A DNA stretch of 64,000 bases. Source: an uncultured Prevotella sp. (GTDB taxonomy: Bacteria; Bacteroidota; Bacteroidia; Bacteroidales; Bacteroidaceae). Where the stretch lies: the NCBI GenBank assembly GCA_902798285.1, contig CADBVZ010000002.1, forward strand, positions 108,822 through 172,821. Reading direction: 5' to 3'. This document shows positions 8,741-15,273 of the stretch, one piece after another (the stretch's first letter is position 1; the number at the start of each line of letters is the position of its first letter). The notes beneath the pieces were generated by a model. It made no database searches and had not been told where the DNA came from. It saw only the letters and a program-made list of their open reading frames with translations. Position numbers and translations under genes: made by a program.

Positions 8741-9189
8741 TAGAGGTTGTTGAGGTCGGTGTACTCCGAGCTGGGCGTAAAACAGGGGCATGGCTTGGCT
8801 ACGTGAGGCAGCTCGCAATGGCCGATGATCCTGGCATCAGGGTACTCTTCGCGGAGTTCCACTAACAATTCGTAGAGCGAATGCTTCTGAGCCTCAGTTC
8901 TTGTATCGTCGGAAACGCCATTGGGCGTAAGACCGCCCTCATAGCAAATGCCGATGGAGCAGTAGTTGTAGTGGCGGGCATGAACGCCTTGCACTGATTC
9001 TGGCAGAATAGGGATGATATCGCCATTTCTCTTCACATAGTAGTGGTAAGAGGGCTGGCCAAATCGCCCCATTCCTGTGGCTATCAGTGAGTCGACGCTA
9101 AAGTCCCTGTCGCAGCGAGTGGCGCTGCAGTGCACGATTAACAGTTTCACTGCGTCGTGCTTCAAAGGTTTTAACTTCTTCTTATCCAT
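8740..9189 (-). CDS. N-acetylmuramoyl-L-alanine amidase (amidase_2 family)
   Basis: A 149-aa enzyme predicted to cleave the MurNAc-L-Ala bond of peptidoglycan. It has the Zn ligands expected of the T7-lysozyme/amidase_2 fold: the His in LIVHCSATR (about residue 20), the His in QGVHARHYN (about 81-85) and the His/Cys region IIGHCELPHVAKPCPCF near the C-terminus. There is no signal peptide. A GTG at 9216 extends the frame, but ATG 9189 lies just after the stop of the smalltalk ORF and gives a normal N-terminus (MDKKKLKPLK). It is the last gene of the minus-strand accessory operon. Similar amidase/HU pairs are common beside Bacteroides capsule loci. Confidence 0.85.
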   Translation of the reverse strand: MDKKKLKPLKHDAVKLLIVHCSATRCDRDFSVDSLIATGMGRFGQPSYHYYVKRNGDIIPILPESVQGVHARHYNYCSIGICYEGGLTPNGVSDDTRTEAQKHSLYELLVELREEYPDARIIGHCELPHVAKPCPCFTPSSEYTDLNNL

Positions 9190-9193
9190 GGGC

Positions 9194-9310
9194 TTAGAAA
9201 ATGGTTGGCAGTTCACAACTTGTCATCAGGAATGTTGATACGAAGGCAGTGATGACTGTCAAGATGAAATTGCCGATCTTATCAGCAGGAATATTTTTAA
9301 AAATCTTCAT
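9194..9310 (-). CDS. Smalltalk-family tiny protein
   Basis: A 38-aa ORF with a short basic N-terminus (MKIFKNIPADK), a hydrophobic segment (about residues 13-29) and the ending LMTSCELPTIF. The hydrophobic TSC-ending layout and the exact position between an HU-like gene and an amidase gene match the 'smalltalk protein' family of Bacteroidales, whose function is not known. The Cys could be lipidated like a lipobox, which is inference. The stop lies 4 bp before the amidase ATG, so the two are co-transcribed. Confidence 0.7.
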   Translation of the reverse strand: MKIFKNIPADKIGNFILTVITAFVSTFLMTSCELPTIF

Positions 9311-9344
9311 AAAATATAATTAAAATAATCTATACCATTGAATT

Positions 9345-9377
9345 AACACCGAGGGGATTGGGGGCGAGAAGCCCCCA
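9345..9377. repeat. GC-rich hairpin repeat, copy 1 (other copy 63847-63876)
   Basis: An AACACCGAGGGG block is followed by a 6-bp perfect stem (GGGGGC, loop GAGAA, GCCCCC). The same block recurs at 63847-63876 with a 2-bp deletion and one substitution. It lies in the gap between the smalltalk and HU genes; the rest of that gap (9378-9502) shows nothing recognisable. Confidence 0.6.
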
Positions 9378-9502
9378 TGAAAGGAACAGTGATGCGCAAG
9401 CTGCGTTCATGGTCGTGATTTAGATGTTATTGCATGCTTGATGATGCCTGTGTGACCATCGCAACACTCCGGACTACATCACTGCCCCATGGGAGCTAGA
9501 GG

Positions 9503-9997
9503 TTAGTCACCGGTGCCCGGTGTGTCGGGAGTCTCGGGCTCGACATTCATGGCATTGTCGTGAGTCTCCTCGAACACCACATCCTTGAGGAGCGTGATGG
9601 CATTCACGTACTTCAACTTAACCTTACCTCCCTTGGTCTCCTGACCCACAACCACACGACTGGTCTCGGGCTGGAACAGGACGCGACGGGTGGAGATGGT
9701 GGCGGCACCACAGTCCTCAATCTTCTCAACACCGATGCTGGAGAAACCAACCTTGAAGATACCGATACCATCGAGCTTGATCTTCTGGCCCATCTCGAAG
9801 AAGTGCTTCATGGCCTCGCCAAGCTCTTGGAGCACTGCCTTGATATCACTCTTCTTAACGGAGGCCTGACGCTGGATGAACTCGGCCAACTCCTCGGTGC
9901 CAATAAAATGGCTGTCGTACACAGCCTCGGCAAAGTACTTTCCATAAGCCGAATTGTACTTGTTGTTGTTCTTTGACTTAATGAACTTCTGACTCAT
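9503..9997 (-). CDS. HU-like DNA-binding protein (Bacteroidales histone-like family)
   Basis: A 164-aa protein with an HU/IHF fold extended at both ends, as in the Bacteroidales HU-like family. The pattern is an N-terminal helical region (YGKYFAEAVYD, GTEELAEFIQRQASVKKSDIKAVL), then LGEAMKHFFEMGQKIKLDGIG, then the beta arm with GIFKVGF near residues 73-90. A disordered acidic/proline tail (about 145-164) ends the protein. It probably binds DNA as a dimer. A minus-strand TACCTTTG at 10212-10205 could drive it from within a leader of about 200 nt. Confidence 0.8.
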   Translation of the reverse strand: MSQKFIKSKNNNKYNSAYGKYFAEAVYDSHFIGTEELAEFIQRQASVKKSDIKAVLQELGEAMKHFFEMGQKIKLDGIGIFKVGFSSIGVEKIEDCGAATISTRRVLFQPETSRVVVGQETKGGKVKLKYVNAITLLKDVVFEETHDNAMNVEPETPDTPGTGD

Positions 9998-10204
9998 GTC
10001 GTAAATTGAAAATTAAAAATTGAAAATTGAAAGGCAGCCGAGCGAGGGGTAGTTTAATGCTCATTCAGATAGTTCCTTCGTGCTATCCGGATAGTCTCTT
10101 CGTGTCATTCGAATAATCCCTATAGAGGTATAGAGATAATCTCAATGAATTGTTCGGAACGTCTGGATGAACCGTAAGTTACATCCCGGCTTGCTTACCG
10201 AATG

Positions 10205-10212
10205 CAAAGGTA
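10205..10212 (-). promoter_or_regulatory. Candidate -7 promoter element upstream of the HU-like gene
   Basis: The minus strand reads TACCTTTG (10212-10205), a perfect Bacteroidota -7 element. No convincing -33 was found. It would separate HU/smalltalk/amidase transcription from the upstream replication-type genes and give a leader of about 200 nt. The gap 9998-10282 otherwise shows only AT-rich repeats near 10003-10030. Confidence 0.4.
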
Positions 10213-10282
10213 CGACATTGCGAAAGTGCATTGTCCCTCTCTGGCCGACTCTCCGGAAATTTTTTCAATTTTTCGATAAATC

Positions 10283-10573
10283 TTAATAAAATGGTTCTCT
10301 TTCTTGGAGCATGCGGAGGAAGTTTTGGTAGATTGGGCTCTTGGAGAGGGCCTCTTGGTTTTGGAGCTCGGGTGGGAGGTCGATGCAGTAGTCTTCACAG
10401 ATGTAACGGACGGCTTGTGGTGGAAGTTTCTGGGCCTTGGGCGAAATGCCCATAGCGTCGAGAATGGGGCGTCGGGATTGTAAATACCGGCGGAAGGTTC
10501 GTGGCGAAACGTCTGCGAGTTCCGCCAAAGTGCTTTTGCTAATAAAGCGGTTTTTATCATAAAAGTTAATCAT
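10283..10573 (-). CDS. Small helix-turn-helix protein (DUF4248-like)
   Basis: A 96-aa protein. The segment STLAELADVSPRTFRRYLQS (about residues 14-33) is a clear helix-turn-helix with a recognition helix. It is followed by PPQAVRYICEDYCIDLPPEL, as in the DUF4248-like small regulators found next to HU-like genes in Bacteroidales. It starts 1 bp from the end of the DUF6371 gene and is therefore in the same operon. A 121-aa frame overlaps it in another phase and is a shadow. It may regulate the module or bind element DNA; the target is unknown. Confidence 0.65.
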   Translation of the reverse strand: MINFYDKNRFISKSTLAELADVSPRTFRRYLQSRRPILDAMGISPKAQKLPPQAVRYICEDYCIDLPPELQNQEALSKSPIYQNFLRMLQEREPFY

Positions 10574-10574
10574 G

Positions 10575-11291
10575 TTATAAAGATTCCTTTAAAAATTCAA
10601 CTAAATCTATTCCTCGTTCTTTTTGACTTGGGGTGGCATGGTCCTCTAAAGTGGGGTCAATGTGGAGGTCGATGGGAAGATGAGTGCGACGGATGAGATC
10701 TCTGTATTCGAGGAAGAAAACGTAATTTGATAGTGTATCGTCTGTACTTGGAAAAATGGTAACTGTTCGGCCCTCAAGTGGGTCTAATAGGTCTGGCACG
10801 ACATGAGTGATGGTAGCGTAAGCCATCCAGATTGATTCAGGGAAAAGTTCGCTGAGAATCACTGCCGAAGCCTCATGTTCTACGATGCTGATAGGTAAGT
10901 CTGACGGCATGGTATATAGTAGATGCAAGCCGAAGAGGCAGTGCCTCACTGACCAATACTTCAGCAATGGCTCACGAGCCTTGACTTGATCTGATATCCA
11001 TGAATCGCCGATGTGTGCATCGAGGGGCTCCAGCATATCGTCAATCATCCAGAAGATGGGTTGTCCACTCTTGGTTTTTCCGAGGTAATAACGTTCGCTG
11101 GCATGGTTCATCTGTTCAATGGTTAGTTTTCCTGAGTCGATAAATGGTTGGAAGAAGTCGAACTCGTCGGCTCTACAAGTTCCAATCATCTTCATGGAAG
11201 GCAATATGAAGTCGAGCTCGTCTCGAGCTTCTACACCGATCTGGTGGCCAAGCGATTTGAAAGTGTATTTGAAGATTTCTTCGAACTTCAT
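10575..11291 (-). CDS. DUF6371 (toprim/primase-like) protein
   Basis: A 238-aa protein. It shows the order seen in DUF6371 proteins: a YYLGKTKSGQPIFWMID strand (about residues 68-84), HCLFGLHLLY, a toprim-like ISIVEHEASAVILSELFPES block (about 135-154) and a GRTVTIFPSTDD strand near 175. Known DUF6371 proteins often also carry an N-terminal zinc finger, which is absent here. The acidic residues expected in toprim domains are only partly kept (VEHEAS instead of VESEKT), so enzymatic activity is doubtful. Its neighbour is a RepA-like ATPase, which suggests DNA replication or mobilisation of an element. Confidence 0.6.
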   Translation of the reverse strand: MKFEEIFKYTFKSLGHQIGVEARDELDFILPSMKMIGTCRADEFDFFQPFIDSGKLTIEQMNHASERYYLGKTKSGQPIFWMIDDMLEPLDAHIGDSWISDQVKAREPLLKYWSVRHCLFGLHLLYTMPSDLPISIVEHEASAVILSELFPESIWMAYATITHVVPDLLDPLEGRTVTIFPSTDDTLSNYVFFLEYRDLIRRTHLPIDLHIDPTLEDHATPSQKERGIDLVEFLKESL

Positions 11292-11318
11292 GCGTATTAA
11301 ATAATAAATTTAAATTAA

Positions 11319-11334
11319 GCCCCCTTATGGGGGC
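11319..11334 (-). terminator. GC hairpin between the ATPase and DUF6371 genes
   Basis: A perfect 6-bp stem GCCCCC/GGGGGC with a TTAT loop is followed on the minus strand by T-rich sequence. It could attenuate or process the operon transcript. The stem resembles the core of the repeats at 9345 and 63847. Confidence 0.45.
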
Positions 11335-11356
11335 TAATTAATTATTAATTAATAAA

Positions 11357-12565
11357 TTAAAAGGGCAATTCGTTGTCGGTCAGCACCACCCAGGTGGCGC
11401 CTGTTTCCGGATGGACCTCCTTATAGATGATTTGCTGTTCAATGGCTTGGTCGAGGTACTGGTAGTAAGCCTTGGCATCGATGACGCCACACTTCTTCAG
11501 AGCAATAGCCATTACTTCGTTGAAGGGACGCTGGGTGCGGCCTTCCATGGCTGTGACGAAGAGTTTGCGCAGGTCATTCTCAGTCATCTGGTTCTCAGAC
11601 GGATCTGTCAGGTCTTTTGAACTTATCCATCGGCCTTGAGCATCACGAGGTTGTTCGCGATAATCTTGGCATTGTTCTGGTAGTCCAGCTTCGTTAACGG
11701 TGTAATAGAGTTTGGGGCGCATTTTCTTCTTGCGAGAGTAGGTGTGCGTCACCTTAAAAGTGCCACTTTCGTCAATCATCTCGCATTGGAATACTTCGAA
11801 GGCCTTATTGGTGAGTTCCGTACCGATAGAACCACGCATGTTGCGATCCTGCTCGCTCTTATTTTGATGGAGCACGCAGACAATGCAACAGTTCAACTCC
11901 TTCGCTAAAGCCATCAGATTCTCCATGATGAGCGTGGCTTGCACGGCGTCGTTGATATCGGTCATCAAATCCTTCACACCATCGATGATGCAAATGTCGG
12001 GCTTAATGGCACGAAGAGCCACCTCTACCATCTTCTGACGTTTGTCGAAGCCGAGTCCTCGGAGATTGAAGGCGTAGAATGTGCTATTGAGACTCTCTGG
12101 CGTGATAGAGTCATGGGGACTATCCCCGATATCCAATTCCCGTTCCGCGAGGGGGATGATGCGGTCTTTCAGTATTTCCTGTGTAGACTGTTGACTCTGC
12201 TCTGTGTCGAGCCAAAGTACTTTTAGCGGATTTGAACTGTCCGCTTGTTGCTCATCTTTGGGATGATATCGCTCCAAGGCCAGCACTTTCTCAGTAAGGC
12301 AGGCCGTCATAAGAATCGACAAGAAGAAAGTCTTACCGCTCTTCGCCTTACCGCAATCGGCCACTAGTTCACCACGATAGAAACAGGGTACATCAAACAT
12401 CTCGAACAGGGGTTGCATAGGAGGCAGATCTCGTTCGGGAGTGATGCGTTCCTTGAATAATTCGTCAATCTCCTGTTGCGTGGGTATGATCCTTGCCACA
12501 GAAGTGGCAGTCTGTCTATGACGAGACAGACTGCTCTTTACCAATTCGAATCCTGGTTCGCTCAT
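11357..12565 (-). CDS. RepA-like AAA family ATPase (RecA-fold helicase type)
   Basis: A 402-aa P-loop ATPase. Walker A is GKAKSGKT at residues 72-79. The strand VLWLDTEQS (near 114) and the Walker B-like DICIIDGVKDLM (near 195) follow, then CIVCVLHQNKSEQDRNMRGS, the sensor/arginine region of RepA/AAA_25 proteins. These are hexameric RecA-like ATPases of plasmids and integrated elements. It is 3 bp from the 119-aa gene upstream. In this operon it suggests a remnant or resident mobile element rather than polysaccharide synthesis. Confidence 0.75.
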   Translation of the reverse strand: MSEPGFELVKSSLSRHRQTATSVARIIPTQQEIDELFKERITPERDLPPMQPLFEMFDVPCFYRGELVADCGKAKSGKTFFLSILMTACLTEKVLALERYHPKDEQQADSSNPLKVLWLDTEQSQQSTQEILKDRIIPLAERELDIGDSPHDSITPESLNSTFYAFNLRGLGFDKRQKMVEVALRAIKPDICIIDGVKDLMTDINDAVQATLIMENLMALAKELNCCIVCVLHQNKSEQDRNMRGSIGTELTNKAFEVFQCEMIDESGTFKVTHTYSRKKKMRPKLYYTVNEAGLPEQCQDYREQPRDAQGRWISSKDLTDPSENQMTENDLRKLFVTAMEGRTQRPFNEVMAIALKKCGVIDAKAYYQYLDQAIEQQIIYKEVHPETGATWVVLTDNELPF

Positions 12566-12568
12566 AGA

Positions 12569-12928
12569 CTAATCGAATGCGATGGCCTTCTCAGAAGAGA
12601 GGTCGTAGTCTTCCTCTGCATAACATCCTTCGTCAATCTTGTGCTCCAGAACAGTTAGGAATGCCTCTTCCGATTCATCCTGATAGATGTAGGCAAGGAC
12701 GTATTCGCAGAATTTTTGGAAACGAGCCTCCCCGAGGTGATTAGTGAGACGGATAAGGCCGGCAATGAAGGCTGAGGCATCCTTATCTGCAACTTCTTGC
12801 ATATAAACCTCGTGTTTGGTGGTGTACTTGGCATGAATGTCATGCAAATCCTTGATGATACTGTCTATCATCTGTTCTCTCACATAATTCTGCAGCTCAA
12901 TGCAGCGTTGTTCTCTTTCTGTAAACAT
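12569..12928 (-). CDS. Uncharacterised 119-aa helical protein
   Basis: Not recognised. The protein is predicted to be mostly helical and strongly acidic in its C-terminal half. It has no signal peptide or membrane segment. It is the first gene of the minus-strand accessory operon, 3 bp before the RepA-like ATPase, and so probably acts with it. A minus-strand promoter-like TACCTTTG lies at 12990-12983. Confidence 0.6.
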   Translation of the reverse strand: MFTEREQRCIELQNYVREQMIDSIIKDLHDIHAKYTTKHEVYMQEVADKDASAFIAGLIRLTNHLGEARFQKFCEYVLAYIYQDESEEAFLTVLEHKIDEGCYAEEDYDLSSEKAIAFD

Positions 12929-12978
12929 ACTCTTTTAGTTTAAATTAATGTTAATTTGACGATTTTTCGTCGATAATT

Positions 12979-13010
12979 ATTGCAAAGGTAGGTAGTTGTG
13001 AGTAATTTTG
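12979..13010. promoter_or_regulatory. Divergent promoter pair
   Basis: On the minus strand TACCTTTG (12990-12983) is a -7 element for the accessory operon. On the plus strand ATTG (12979-12982), a 20-bp spacer and TAATTTTG (13003-13010) form a promoter for the small ORFs at 13081 and 13264. The two overlap, so their use is probably mutually exclusive. A hairpin (GTCCTAAC at 13021-13028 with GTTGGGAC at 13032-13039) lies at the expected 5' end of the plus transcript. Confidence 0.5.
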
Positions 13011-13080
13011 CAGCCCGAATGTCCTAACTATGTTGGGACGAAATTTGTATTAATTAACGTATTAAACCATTTAAGAGATT

Positions 13081-13212
13081 ATGAAACGTTTTTTCTCTGC
13101 GCCACTCACGCTGAAGTTTCTTCAGCAATTTGTTGGTATGGGAGTGAAAGGAGTCTCAGTCGCTATTCTCAAACGTCATCACGTCAGCGAGAATACACGC
13201 GCGAGAGTCTAA
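13081..13212 (+). CDS. Small ORF (43 aa), possibly 5' half of a split gene
   Basis: An ATG-started ORF of 43 codons, basic, with a possible helix-turn-helix-like stretch (KGVSVAILKRHHVSENTRA). It lies about 70 bp after a plus-strand promoter. It ends at a TAA, after which the same frame stays open through the next small ORF at 13264. The two may be one gene broken by a nonsense mutation, or two short genes. Not recognised as a family. Confidence 0.35.
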   Translation: MKRFFSAPLTLKFLQQFVGMGVKGVSVAILKRHHVSENTRARV

Positions 13213-13263
13213 ACTGGAAGCTGCATCGCACTTCCGCAGTTCTACAACGTATTAAGATTCGCC

Positions 13264-13419
13264 ATGCTGCGCAAGCAAACGCGCTGGGAGCGATTACTGC
13301 TCCTGTGTCAAGTGCTGGATCAATTAGAGAGGGATTACCGCTCGATTTATCCCGATGAAAAGCCTATTATCGAAGGCAGTTTTGAAGAAACACTGCGGGA
13401 TTTGGTGATTCCGAAGTGA
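13264..13419 (+). CDS. Small ORF (51 aa), possibly 3' half of a split gene
   Basis: A 51-codon ORF (MLRKQTRWERLLLLCQVLDQ and onward), helical and amphipathic with an acidic end. It is in the same phase as the ORF at 13081, and the intervening 17 sense codons contain no further stop. A good terminator follows at 13447-13475, supporting a real transcript that ends here. Function unknown. Confidence 0.4.
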   Translation: MLRKQTRWERLLLLCQVLDQLERDYRSIYPDEKPIIEGSFEETLRDLVIPK

Positions 13420-13446
13420 TAATAATCAATTAGTAGAAATTAATTT

Positions 13447-13475
13447 GGGGGTAAATGCAAGTTTATCCCCTTTTT
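13447..13475 (+). terminator. Rho-independent terminator after the small ORFs
   Basis: A stem of 9 bp with one mismatch (GGGGGTAAA, loop, TTTATCCCC; 13447-13470) is followed by five Ts. It closes the small-ORF transcript. Confidence 0.65.
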
Positions 13476-13476
13476 A

Positions 13477-13508
13477 TTTGTTTATTAAATAATAAATGTC
13501 TACCTTTG
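13477..13508 (+). promoter_or_regulatory. Upstream promoter P1 of the aminotransferase gene
   Basis: TTTG (13477-13480), a 20-bp spacer and TACCTTTG (13501-13508) match the consensus exactly. The transcript would begin near 13515 and run through a near-palindromic CGAAGGTACTTTCG sequence before the second promoter. Confidence 0.55.
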
Positions 13509-13562
13509 AGCCTCGCTCGAAGGTACTTTCGTTCGAAAAAACAAAAAAAAATCGAGATTTCT

Positions 13563-13593
13563 TTTGTGTTTTGCTCACTTATTCGTACCTTTG
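13563..13593 (+). promoter_or_regulatory. Proximal promoter P2 of the aminotransferase gene
   Basis: TTTG (13563-13566), a 19-bp spacer and TACCTTTG (13586-13593) match the Bacteroidota consensus. The transcript would start about 10-15 bp before ATG 13614. Two tandem promoters therefore precede this gene. Confidence 0.7.
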
Positions 13594-13613
13594 CACGCAA
13601 ATTTTAATGGCTA

Positions 13614-14948
13614 ATGAGTAAGATGATACATCTGTGCCTGGCGAAAATGAGTGATACAGGCATGGAACAAAAATACATTCAGGAAGCTTTTGATACGCAG
13701 TGGGTAGCCCCTCTGGGCCCCAACGTAGACGGCTTTGAGGATGACTTGAAGCAGTTTGTGGGCGAGGGCAAAGAGGTCGTGGCATTGAGTAATGGTACGG
13801 CCGCTGTGCATATGGCACTGATAGCCTGTGGCGTAGGTCCTGGCGATGAGGTGATCACGCAGAGTTTTACGTTCTGTGCATCGGCTCATCCCGTGACTTA
13901 TCTGGGTGCTACTCCCGTATTTGTAGATTCTGAACGTGACACCTGGAACATGGATCCTGACCTCTTGGAGGTGGCCATTAAGGATCGTCTTACTAAGACG
14001 GGACGTAAACCTAAAGTTATTTTGCCCGTGGCACTGTATGGTATGCCTTATCAGATAGAGCGTATCATGGAGATAGCCAATCGCTATGAGATTCCCGTGG
14101 TAGAAGATGCTGCCGAGGGCTTCGGCTCACGCTATAAGGGCCAGGTTTTGGGTACATTCGGTAAATATGGCGTATTGAGCTTTAATGGTAATAAGATGAT
14201 CACCACTTCTGGTGGTGGCGCCCTCATTTGTGGCGACAGAGCCGAGTGGAAGAAGGTGATGTGGCTGGCCACGCAGGCCCGCGAAAGCTATCCTTACTAT
14301 CAGCATGAGGTGATTGGTTATAACTATCGCATGAGTAATATCTGTGCGGGTATTGGTCGCGGTCAAATGACGGTCCTCGAAGACCACATCGCCCATCACC
14401 ACCATGTCCAATCCCTCTACGAACAGCTTCTGAAAGATGTGCCAGGCGTAAAAGTACATATTCAGCCAAATGGTTCTGACAGGGGACAGGTTCCTGTCAG
14501 CCAGGAGCGCTCACTTGTATCTGACGGGAACCTGTCCCCTGTCAGAACTCCCGCCGCCCCCGTCTACGACTCCAATTATTGGTTAACCACCATAACCCTC
14601 GACCCCGCCCTAAAGGTCAAGGACCAGGAAAACGCTTACAAACAGATGGTAACCGGCGCTGTAGGCGGTGCAGCCGGTGTGATTCACACGGCATCAACGG
14701 TTGTCACTGACTGCCAGCCCAACGCCAATGTCGAGGCCATGCGCCTGGCTTTGTTAGCCGCTGGGGTAGAGTCAAGACCCCTCTGGAAACCCATGCACAA
14801 ACAGCCTGTTTATCGCAAGGCACCTGCATACGTCAATGGCGTGAGCGAGGGTCTGTTCAAAATCGGTATGTGCCTGCCTACGGGACCTTGTGTGACCGAC
14901 GAGCATGTGAAACATATCGTCAATACCATTAAAGCCAGCATTTTGTAA
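13614..14948 (+). CDS. DegT/DnrJ/EryC1/StrS-family PLP-dependent sugar aminotransferase
   Basis: A 444-aa aminotransferase acting on a nucleotide-linked keto sugar, in the PglE-like branch. It has the GTAAVHMALIACGVGPGDEV stretch near residues 61-80 and VVEDAAEGFGS near 162, where the Asp contacts the PLP ring nitrogen. The Schiff-base Lys is in SFNGNKMIT near 190-198. Residues about 287-312 come from a 76-bp palindromic element (14473-14548) inserted in frame. Family members are usually about 30 residues shorter, and the chain resumes with a normal SNYWLTTITLD block. The insert falls in a surface-exposed linker, so activity may be kept. It stands alone between two promoters and a terminator. 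Confidence 0.85.
   Translation: MSKMIHLCLAKMSDTGMEQKYIQEAFDTQWVAPLGPNVDGFEDDLKQFVGEGKEVVALSNGTAAVHMALIACGVGPGDEVITQSFTFCASAHPVTYLGATPVFVDSERDTWNMDPDLLEVAIKDRLTKTGRKPKVILPVALYGMPYQIERIMEIANRYEIPVVEDAAEGFGSRYKGQVLGTFGKYGVLSFNGNKMITTSGGGALICGDRAEWKKVMWLATQARESYPYYQHEVIGYNYRMSNICAGIGRGQMTVLEDHIAHHHHVQSLYEQLLKDVPGVKVHIQPNGSDRGQVPVSQERSLVSDGNLSPVRTPAAPVYDSNYWLTTITLDPALKVKDQENAYKQMVTGAVGGAAGVIHTASTVVTDCQPNANVEAMRLALLAAGVESRPLWKPMHKQPVYRKAPAYVNGVSEGLFKIGMCLPTGPCVTDEHVKHIVNTIKASIL
14473..14548. repeat. REP-like inverted repeat inserted in the aminotransferase gene
   Basis: Two 28-bp arms (14473-14500 and 14521-14548) are inverted copies that differ at one base. They are separated by a 20-bp spacer, and each arm itself contains GGGACAGG/CCTGTC palindromy. 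The TGACAGGGGACAGGTTCCTGTCA type of sequence resembles REP elements mobilised by RAYT transposases (family knowledge). It lies inside a reading frame and leaves the frame open. Confidence 0.75.
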
Positions 14949-14970
14949 GAAATATTGCTCAATATGATAA

Positions 14971-15008
14971 CCCCCTGACATTTTAAATAGGTGTCAGGGG
15001 TTTTATTT
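14971..15008 (+). terminator. Rho-independent terminator after the aminotransferase
   Basis: A 9-10-bp stem (CCCCTGACA at 14972-14980 with TGTCAGGGG at 14992-15000) is followed by TTTTATTT. It separates the aminotransferase from the export genes. Confidence 0.85.
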
Positions 15009-15054
15009 GGTACATCATGAATTTGGTGCTTTATACATTTTTTGCCCCATTTTA

Positions 15055-15086
15055 TTTGGCTCATTCAAAAAAAAATCGTACTTTTG
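15055..15086 (+). promoter_or_regulatory. Promoter of the polysaccharide export operon with an A9 spacer tract
   Basis: TTTG (15055-15058), a 20-bp spacer and TACTTTTG (15079-15086) form a good Bacteroidota promoter. The spacer contains a run of nine A (15067-15075), so its length could vary by slippage. Confidence 0.65.
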
Positions 15087-15092
15087 CCTACT

Positions 15093-15273
15093 CATAACAC
15101 TAACTATAGTAGACTTTTTAGATAGAATAAAAGAAAAGAGTTCTTGTATGTCACTGGATATCAGGCAGAACGGACGTTTTTTACAACATAGGTACTCGAG
15201 GTTCTCTATCATATCCATATGATGGTGACCCCGAGACTTTGTCTCGATGAAAATAGAAAAATCAAGTTAAGAT
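15093..15273 (+). other. Long 5' leader of the export operon
   Basis: About 180 nt separate the predicted transcription start from the export gene. The leader contains a possible 24-codon upstream ORF (ATG at about 15148 to TGA at about 15222, basic and aromatic-rich) and a perfect 6-bp hairpin CGAGAC/GTCTCG at 15232-15246 just before the gene. No known riboswitch was recognised. A regulatory leader is inferred from length and structure only. Confidence 0.35.

Noticed and set aside
13008-13358. 116-aa open frame on the plus strand
   Set aside because: It has no protein-like motif, starts at the predicted -7 element itself, and overlaps the two small ORFs in another phase, which are better framed by promoter and terminator.
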